From: Dehalococcoidia bacterium
GTDB taxonomy: Bacteria; Chloroflexota; Dehalococcoidia; GIF9; AB-539-J10
Assembly (NCBI GenBank): GCA_003552465.1
Contig: PULQ01000098.1
Location: 1 to 34,364, forward strand
Length of the DNA: 34,364 bases
Reading direction: 5' to 3'
A program made the position numbers and the translations under genes. Shown here in pieces: positions 28,138 to 34,364 of this stretch (positions are counted from its first letter, which is position 1; every line of letters begins with the position of its first letter). The notes under the pieces are model-generated. The model was not told where the DNA came from, ran no database searches, and was given only the letters and a program-made list of their open reading frames with translations.

Positions 28138-29109
28138 ATGGAAGATAAGGTTCGGAAGACGGAACGGCTGATCCAGATATGGGTCCTGCTGGCGGACAAT
28201 CCGAACGGCTTTAGCATCAAGGAGCTTGCCAGCAGGTTCGGGGTTAACATCCGCACCGTCTACCGCGACATGACGTCGCTGGGAACCGATCTGCACGTGC
28301 CCGTTCGTGATGATAAAGGGCGGTGGAAGATCGAGCCAGGGTACCGGCTGCCTCCGATTCAGTTCACGTTGTCCGAGGCGCTCAACATCTTCCTTGCCGC
28401 GAGGCTGATGCTGCGGTACTCCAACCGCTATGATCCGAACACCGACGCCACCTTCACCAAGCTCAGCGCGGTGCTACCGACTACGCTGGCGGAACAGGTG
28501 CGCAAGACCATGGCATGGATGCAGAAGCTCGAGAAGAACGAGAAACACCTGCGCATCCTGTCGACTGTGGCCGAGGCCTGGGTGTCCCAGCGGAGACTGA
28601 AGATCGAGTACAGGTCGCTGCCGGCGAAAGCGGCAGTCGAGCGGATCATCGAGCCCTACTACATCGAGCCTGCTGCGCCAGGACATGCCAGCTATGTGAT
28701 CGCTCACTGCCACCGCACCGGAAAGCTGCGCACCTTCAAGATCGAACGGATCGAGTCGGCCGAGCTTACCAACCAATCTTATACGGTCCCGGCTGACTTC
28801 GATGCCAACGAGTTCTTCGGCTCATCGTGGGGCATCGTCGTGGAAGGCGAGGTCCAGACTGTGAAGCTGAAGATCGAGGATAGGGAACTGATCAGGCTTA
28901 TGAGCGAGACAGTGTGGCACCCGTCGCAGGTGCTGGACAAGAAGAATGACGGCTCGATGGTGATGACGCTCCGGGTGACCGATACTGTCGAGCTCTACTC
29001 CTGGATACTCGGTTGGGGTGAGTATGTGGAGGTGCTGGAGCCAAAGGAACTGCGGCAGGAGATCATAGATACAGCTAAGAACGTGGTGAAGCTTTATGAG
29101 AAGGGGTAG
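28138..29109 (+). CDS. WYL-domain transcriptional regulator (HTH + WYL, YafY-like)
   Basis: KTERLIQIWVLLADNPNGFSIKELASRFGVNIRTVYRDMTSLGTDLHVPVRDDKGRWKIEPGYRLPPIQFTLSEAL, plus WYL-type C-terminus. Start could also be 28111. Confidence 0.88.
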   Translation: MEDKVRKTERLIQIWVLLADNPNGFSIKELASRFGVNIRTVYRDMTSLGTDLHVPVRDDKGRWKIEPGYRLPPIQFTLSEALNIFLAARLMLRYSNRYDPNTDATFTKLSAVLPTTLAEQVRKTMAWMQKLEKNEKHLRILSTVAEAWVSQRRLKIEYRSLPAKAAVERIIEPYYIEPAAPGHASYVIAHCHRTGKLRTFKIERIESAELTNQSYTVPADFDANEFFGSSWGIVVEGEVQTVKLKIEDRELIRLMSETVWHPSQVLDKKNDGSMVMTLRVTDTVELYSWILGWGEYVEVLEPKELRQEIIDTAKNVVKLYEKG

Positions 29110-29170
29110 GAGGTTTTGACACGCGGGGTCCAGGAGGAGAGAAGAGAAGTAGATCGCAAGGAGGCCACAG

Positions 29171-29479
29171 ATGGGATTCTCATGGGATACTGTACAACGT
29201 GTTTGGAGCAGGCAAGATGGACTGTGTGCACATTGCGGCAAGCGACTTGTGAAAGCCAACTATCAGAGCGGTACCTGGGGCGCATGGCATGCGCATCACC
29301 GCATACCGGAGAGAATGGGAGGCTCTCACTACTTGGGCAACTGCGTGCTGCTATGTGTTAATCAGCCGAACTGCCATCTGTATGTCGGGCACGACGGCAA
29401 CTACTCGAATCGCGTTGTGATACACCGCGAAGATCTACCTTATCTACAGGGCTATGATGGACCGTACTATATTCTCTAG
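29171..29479 (+). CDS. HNH endonuclease domain protein (102 aa)
   Basis: CAHCGKRL...WHAHHRIPERMGGSHYLGNCVLLCVNQPNCHLYVGH; RBS AAGGAGG. Confidence 0.8.
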   Translation: MGFSWDTVQRVWSRQDGLCAHCGKRLVKANYQSGTWGAWHAHHRIPERMGGSHYLGNCVLLCVNQPNCHLYVGHDGNYSNRVVIHREDLPYLQGYDGPYYIL

Positions 29480-29703
29480 TGTCGGGTTTTACGGGAGAAG
29501 CACAGACCATCCACTGTGATTCTGGAGCGAGCGCCAGCCGGTGGCGCCGTGCAAGAGATGCCGGGGGGCGGATGTGCAACGCTACCCCCTGCGTATAGTT
29601 GGAGATGCGTGCAGAGGTGAATGCATGTCAACCGCCCAGAACAGAAATGGCTGCTATGGCCTGAACAGGAAGGAAAGGAGTAATACCAATTTAATATAAT
29701 ATC

Positions 29704-30825
29704 ATGTCGAACAAGGAATACGTGAAGTATATAGCTCCTGATCTGGCAGCTAAGCTGGCCTCGGACCTCCACTCAAGTGCTGAGGAAAACGTCATATCCT
29801 CGATGTTAGCGGCATCCCTGAATGAATCTGAGCATTTCATGAAGTGGTTGTGTCGGGGCAAGGCAGGCTTCATGCGTCGTAAGAGGGATTTCGGGGAGCT
29901 ATGGGCAGCTGCAAACGATAGAATTCCGCAAATAGTCACGGATCACGCGCCAGCGTGTACGTACCAGCATCCAGACATACTGATTTGGCATAAGCAGGAC
30001 GAAGGTGATTGGGACGAGGCCTTCAAGGCGAAGACTCCCGACGATAAGAAGGCTGCTATGCGCAGAGTGCGCGCCGTGTTCATTGAGGTCAAGAAGACCT
30101 CTCTAGGTGAAGATGAAAAGGAGAAGTACAAGCAGTTCGTTGAATGCATTTCCCACATGTGGAGGGGCGAGAAGTCTGAACTCGTCAGGTTCGTCATGAT
30201 ATCGTCCCATGACGCGTGGACTGCCGAACGGATTAAGAGTGCAAGCCGACGAGATCGACGCAGGGCGGACGAGAAGCGCTGGAATGAAGTCCTCAAGTAT
30301 CGGAGAGGGCGGGTCAAACCGGTCCATGTCACATTTCACGATATCTTCGGTGAGCTCAAACAGAACGAGAGAGCGTATAGAGGGTGCAGCGTTATTCCGC
30401 TGTTCAGGAGTTATCTGGCACTGTATACTGCGCAAGTTGATGATATGTCCTACAGGAAGAGTTGGGAGTACCTGGTGAAGTATCATGGACATGATCAGTC
30501 GGGGCTAAGAAGGGAGATCGTCAACTCGATAAGGGAACTAGCAACGATAATGGGCATCTCACCGGAAAGAGTATGGAACCTTGAACAGAAGATGAGGAAG
30601 ACAAAACTCATCACGGTTATCGAACATGCAGCAGATAAGTATCGCCTCAGTCTGCATGATGAGGCCGCTTATGCGGTTCCCGAGGATGAGCTTCATCTGA
30701 GGGTCTTGAAGGGAAGGAAGCCGATCAGATTCTATCTTCGTGACGCATCGGCAGGCAGCATCACAGAGAAGATGCGACATGTTAGGAACCGACTGCGCAA
30801 ACTGCGGGAGTGTCAGAGTGAATGA
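29704..30825 (+). CDS. Putative PD-(D/E)XK nuclease-like protein (373 aa)
   Basis: HPDILIWHKQ...RAVFIEVKKTSLGEDEKEKYKQF is a D...E-x-K core; C-terminal helix-rich and basic. Confidence 0.6.
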   Translation: MSNKEYVKYIAPDLAAKLASDLHSSAEENVISSMLAASLNESEHFMKWLCRGKAGFMRRKRDFGELWAAANDRIPQIVTDHAPACTYQHPDILIWHKQDEGDWDEAFKAKTPDDKKAAMRRVRAVFIEVKKTSLGEDEKEKYKQFVECISHMWRGEKSELVRFVMISSHDAWTAERIKSASRRDRRRADEKRWNEVLKYRRGRVKPVHVTFHDIFGELKQNERAYRGCSVIPLFRSYLALYTAQVDDMSYRKSWEYLVKYHGHDQSGLRREIVNSIRELATIMGISPERVWNLEQKMRKTKLITVIEHAADKYRLSLHDEAAYAVPEDELHLRVLKGRKPIRFYLRDASAGSITEKMRHVRNRLRKLRECQSE

Positions 30826-30900
30826 ACCGATTGCACGTGTTCGCGCTCTTGGGTGCGAGCGGGTTTCAGACGGGAGTCGCTGCCTTAAGGTGCAAACGGC

Positions 30901-31410
30901 ATGGTAAGCACGACAGACGCCTATCTCGACATCGAAACCACCGGCCTCTCCTGGAAGGATGCCGGCATAACCGTCATCGGCATCTACCTGGTCAATGGCG
31001 TGGATGACAGGCTGGTGCAACTGGTGGGTATGGATGTGACTGCCGACAATCTCCTTGAGTCTCTGGCCGGGGTGAAGGAGATCTACACCTATAATGGGAG
31101 CGGCTTCGATCTACCCTTCATCCACGGCTCGCTCGATGTAGATCTGGAGGGTCTCTTCAACCATCACGATTTGATGCTTGACTGCTGGCGCCGCAACCTC
31201 TACGGCGGTTTCAAGGCAGTTGAGCAGCAACTGGGCATCCCGCGCCAGCTTCAGGGCATCAGCGGATTGGATGCGGTGCGGCTGTGGTGGAGATACCTGG
31301 AAGGTGGCGACCTGGATGCCTTGGCTACGTTGCTTGAGTACAACCGGGAAGACGTGATGAACCTCAGGGTTCTGAGGGAGAGGTTCGATGGGTCGCAACG
31401 CCGTGCTTAA
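30901..31410 (+). CDS. RNase H-like exonuclease (YprB/RNase_H_2-type)
   Basis: AYLDIETTGLSWKDAGITVIGIY, IYTYNGSGFDLPFI, HHDLMLDCWRR, LLEYNREDVMNLRVL (DEDD-type motifs). Confidence 0.85.
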   Translation: MVSTTDAYLDIETTGLSWKDAGITVIGIYLVNGVDDRLVQLVGMDVTADNLLESLAGVKEIYTYNGSGFDLPFIHGSLDVDLEGLFNHHDLMLDCWRRNLYGGFKAVEQQLGIPRQLQGISGLDAVRLWWRYLEGGDLDALATLLEYNREDVMNLRVLRERFDGSQRRA

Positions 31411-31433
31411 TTAGTGAATGCAGAAAGGAGCGA

Positions 31434-32282
31434 ATGATGGACTATAGCAGCTTCATCAAGGCCGTCGCACTAGCGCGTAACGCGCACTCGGTAAGAAGAA
31501 AGCCCCTGCGCAAGCCCAAGTGTCAGAGGTACACCGATTTCAGCTACTCTGCCCTGAGACAAAGAGGGGCTGCGTATTGGCTGCATCTTGATAGGATGGA
31601 TGAAGTAACTCTCGGGCAGGAGATAGTAGACTGTTTCTTGAATACCAGCAAGTGGTCTTGCCATCTCCCAAGACCTGATACGCCCAAGGGGAGGAAGATG
31701 CTATGCAACCTACAATGGGCTCTGAGTAGGTTGCCGCCGTACTACCACGCTGTCGCGCATATGAGAGTCACGAACATTGGATTTGGCGGACTGGCTAGTC
31801 TTCAAAATGTGATGACTCCCACAACTGATATCATTGACTCCATATACTCCATGTTTCGCCAGGTCGGGCAGCAGTTCAGCAGAGTAGCATCATCGAAGCT
31901 GATGCACATGGCACTTCCCGAATTGTTCATGATGTGGGACAAAGACATCATTCATGCCTATGACGTACCGAGACAAGACCTCGATCCCCTAACACGGCGT
32001 GTACGGTCATACACGGCGTTTATGGTGTTGATGCAAGAGAACACTCGCCATCTGAAGGAAACTCATCCTAGTGGTAGCGGGATCGCTGATGTTCAACTTG
32101 CACACGGGATCAATGTGCAGTGTGGATGTACAGGTCTGCCCATGACAAGGCTGCTTGATCTCGCCAATTTCGCTGTTGCCCGCCTGGGAGTTAGTAGGTG
32201 TTCCGCATGTGTGCAGGCCGCGAACGTCAAGTTAGATTCACTAGAGTGGTCTCAGCAGAACAGAGTGGGGCAGTTTCGATGA
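31434..32282 (+). CDS. Hypothetical protein (282 aa) with 'VASSKLMHMALPELFMMWDKDI' motif and C-terminal CxC..CxxC
   Basis: Intact ORF with AGAAAGGAG RBS; motif resembles the CDS at 3930-4661. Confidence 0.65.
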   Translation: MMDYSSFIKAVALARNAHSVRRKPLRKPKCQRYTDFSYSALRQRGAAYWLHLDRMDEVTLGQEIVDCFLNTSKWSCHLPRPDTPKGRKMLCNLQWALSRLPPYYHAVAHMRVTNIGFGGLASLQNVMTPTTDIIDSIYSMFRQVGQQFSRVASSKLMHMALPELFMMWDKDIIHAYDVPRQDLDPLTRRVRSYTAFMVLMQENTRHLKETHPSGSGIADVQLAHGINVQCGCTGLPMTRLLDLANFAVARLGVSRCSACVQAANVKLDSLEWSQQNRVGQFR

Positions 32283-32468
32283 TTGTGGCACTCGGGCGAA
32301 CTGTCACTTGCCTATCATCGTCATTCACGGCTAAGCATTCTTCTGAAACTGCCCGCTTACGTGTGAAATAGGCCATGGGATGGCATCAGAGGCCACCGCA
32401 AGTGTCCAGGCTATCATTAATGGACTCAAGGCGGGCGAACCATGTTAGACGAACCGTAGACTAGGCAC

Positions 32469-34364
32469 TCATCTCCTTCGCGTGTGAGGCCAACGCCGCA
32501 CGTCTGATCCTTGCAACAGTGTACACACTTTGCCCGCATCTGTGAACAGTAGTTGGAGCGTGACATCCGAAGGCTCGATCTGCAGCATTCGGGCAAGGGC
32601 CTTTCCGTATAGCGCGAGTTGGGGACGGTAGTATTCGGCGATATCGGCCAGTTCGGTGTCATCTGCAATCTCGTTGCTCTTGAAGTCGAGTATCGTAGCC
32701 CGTGAGGGCCTGCCACTTGGACCGCGCACTATGGTGACCCGGTCGAAGACACCGGTTATCCACTGGTCTTCAAGCACGATCTCGAAGTGCTTTTCACGCC
32801 ACAGGGAGACGTCTCCCTCCGGTTTGGAGAGTGCCTGTCTGACCTCATCCGAAGCCATGGCCTGCCGGAGTTGCTCGACTGACCTCTGCTCTATCTGTAC
32901 TGGAGCAGATGATTCGTTATGCCACTCTTCGATCAGACCCTCAACATCTACCTCATCTAACCACGATACCTTCTCGAAGAGTTCGTGTATGGCTTTGCCC
33001 AGCTCCATGCTGTCGTGAGTTACGTGGGTGAACAGCAGGTCAGCCCGGATCGCTCTTCCCTCGATCGTCGATGGCGATACTCCGAGCAGCCTTCGCCTGA
33101 GTGATGGTTGCTTGCTATATTCGCCAGGTAGTTGAACCCATTCAGGGGGCGTGGCAGGCTCAGCCTTCGATGGCGTCTTCAGGTACCAGTCGCGCTCTCC
33201 AGTCTCGTAGAGACATGTGAACTCCTCGCTGCCTATCTTCATGCTTGTACCACCGGTCGGCTTAGGCTCTCCCGCCAGCCGGTTCTTCAGCAGAGCCGCG
33301 GCCGATACCATCTGTGAGGTCTTACCCGGAAAGCCGGTTACAATGTACTTGGCCTGCTTTGCCCGGGTCAGTGCCACGTAGAGCAGGCACAGATCGTCAA
33401 AGCATGCGATCTCATCGCAGATCTGCAACTGCTCTGCCAGGGTCGGCTCGATAGTGGCTACGGTCCGGGGCGGTGTCTTTAGCGCCCACAGAGGCCGATC
33501 GGTGTCTGCATCGCGGGCAACCAGGAACCCCGGCTTGCTCGCTTTCGCAATGCTGTCGGACTGCAGGTCGGGGAGGATAACGATGTCGAATCCCAGCCCC
33601 TTGGACTGGTGTATCGTCATGACGCGCACCGCGTTGGCGGCAGCGAGTTCGTTGAGTTGGTAGCTGTCGATGAAGCGGAGGAAGTCGTTGCAGCCTGAGC
33701 CTCCGGCCCTGTCGAACTCACCTGCCGCGTCTATCAGATCCTGCAATCGCTTGCTGCCGAAGTCATCAAGCTGCTCTGCTTCGTTGAGGTGTGCACCCCA
33801 AGTGCGTATGAAAGGCTGGAAGCCGCAAGCCTGTATGTCTCTGAGCAGGATCAGGGGCAGATGATCCCTGCCCAGATCGTGTTTGGCGAAGTGGCTGTTG
33901 AGGGGACTCATCTGAAGGTGGCGCCAGGCGAAGGTATCGCCCGGATGTGCGGCGAACCTGACCAGCGACATCAGGACCGAAACGACGGGGTTGTCCTTGA
34001 TTGCGGCCCTGCCCTCGTGGATGATGGGCATCCCGGGGCATTCGGCGCGAAGATGATCAACTATGCTCTTGCCGGTCTTGTTATCGCGTACCAGGATCGC
34101 TACAGAGAGCCCGCGGTCGAGCGGCCTCATCTCGTTGAGCAGAGCGGCGATCAGGTGATATCTGTCCTCGCTGGCAGGCTTGTACTCACCACCGTCACAG
34201 GGTGGCTCGAGCAGCGCGGCGTAGCCGTGTTCGGGTACAACGTCTTCCTGACATTCATGCTCCTGCCAGATCTTCTCCCATTCAGCGACAGCCTGCTCGG
34301 GGAGTTGCTCGCCCGAGAGGTCGCCGAACACGCGGTTGACGGTATCGATGACAGGTTGACATGA
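32469..34364 (-). CDS. UvrD/AddA-like helicase with C-terminal RecB-type nuclease domain (5' end off the right edge)
   Basis: VMTIHQSKGLGFDIVILPDL, LCLLYVALTRAKQAKYIV; C-terminal GVFDRVTIVRG...ATILDFKSNE (D...D-x-K). Frame stays open to the window end (SCQPVIDTVNRVFGDLSGE...), so the start at 34331 is unlikely to be real. Confidence 0.88.
   Translation of the reverse strand, partial: SCQPVIDTVNRVFGDLSGEQLPEQAVAEWEKIWQEHECQEDVVPEHGYAALLEPPCDGGEYKPASEDRYHLIAALLNEMRPLDRGLSVAILVRDNKTGKSIVDHLRAECPGMPIIHEGRAAIKDNPVVSVLMSLVRFAAHPGDTFAWRHLQMSPLNSHFAKHDLGRDHLPLILLRDIQACGFQPFIRTWGAHLNEAEQLDDFGSKRLQDLIDAAGEFDRAGGSGCNDFLRFIDSYQLNELAAANAVRVMTIHQSKGLGFDIVILPDLQSDSIAKASKPGFLVARDADTDRPLWALKTPPRTVATIEPTLAEQLQICDEIACFDDLCLLYVALTRAKQAKYIVTGFPGKTSQMVSAAALLKNRLAGEPKPTGGTSMKIGSEEFTCLYETGERDWYLKTPSKAEPATPPEWVQLPGEYSKQPSLRRRLLGVSPSTIEGRAIRADLLFTHVTHDSMELGKAIHELFEKVSWLDEVDVEGLIEEWHNESSAPVQIEQRSVEQLRQAMASDEVRQALSKPEGDVSLWREKHFEIVLEDQWITGVFDRVTIVRGPSGRPSRATILDFKSNEIADDTELADIAEYYRPQLALYGKALARMLQIEPSDVTLQLLFTDAGKVCTLLQGSDVRRWPHTRRR

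Noticed and set aside
1-34364. CRISPR arrays, rRNA or integrase with att sites
   Set aside because: No regularly spaced repeats, rRNA-like sequence or intact integrase were seen.

Overview
This 34.4 kb window reads as a dense accessory/defence island. I see about 30 plausible genes, many of them nuclease, methyltransferase, helicase or SMC/AAA ATPase genes, plus several uncharacterised small-gene cassettes. No CRISPR, rRNA or tRNA was recognised. From left to right: a partial CDS at the left edge; an HNH protein that looks like the tail of a larger protein; a minus-strand block with a type IIG restriction-modification enzyme, an Mrr-like nuclease, a hypothetical protein and a PGN_0703-like nuclease; a Zn-ribbon/TPR gene with a partner; an ADP-ribosylglycohydrolase; a GIY-YIG / 69-aa / zinc-hook SMC-like ATPase operon; a decayed rve-type transposase; a two-gene cassette with a possible PD-(D/E)XK protein; a PIF1-like helicase fused to a WYL domain; a YgjP-type metallopeptidase fused to a sigma-70 region 4; a DUF262/DUF1524 (GmrSD-like) protein; a five-gene AAA+ ATPase / membrane peptide / DnaJ-type Zn protein / HExxH membrane protein / CpXC operon diverging from a WYL regulator; a plus-strand run of HNH, PD-(D/E)XK, RNase H-like and hypothetical genes; and a partial UvrD/AddA-like helicase-nuclease at the right edge. 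The strongest candidates for undescribed systems are the AAA+/HExxH/CpXC operon with its WYL regulator, the GIY-YIG/SMC operon, and the YgjP-sigma4 fusion. All family assignments come from reading motifs by eye; no database search was run.
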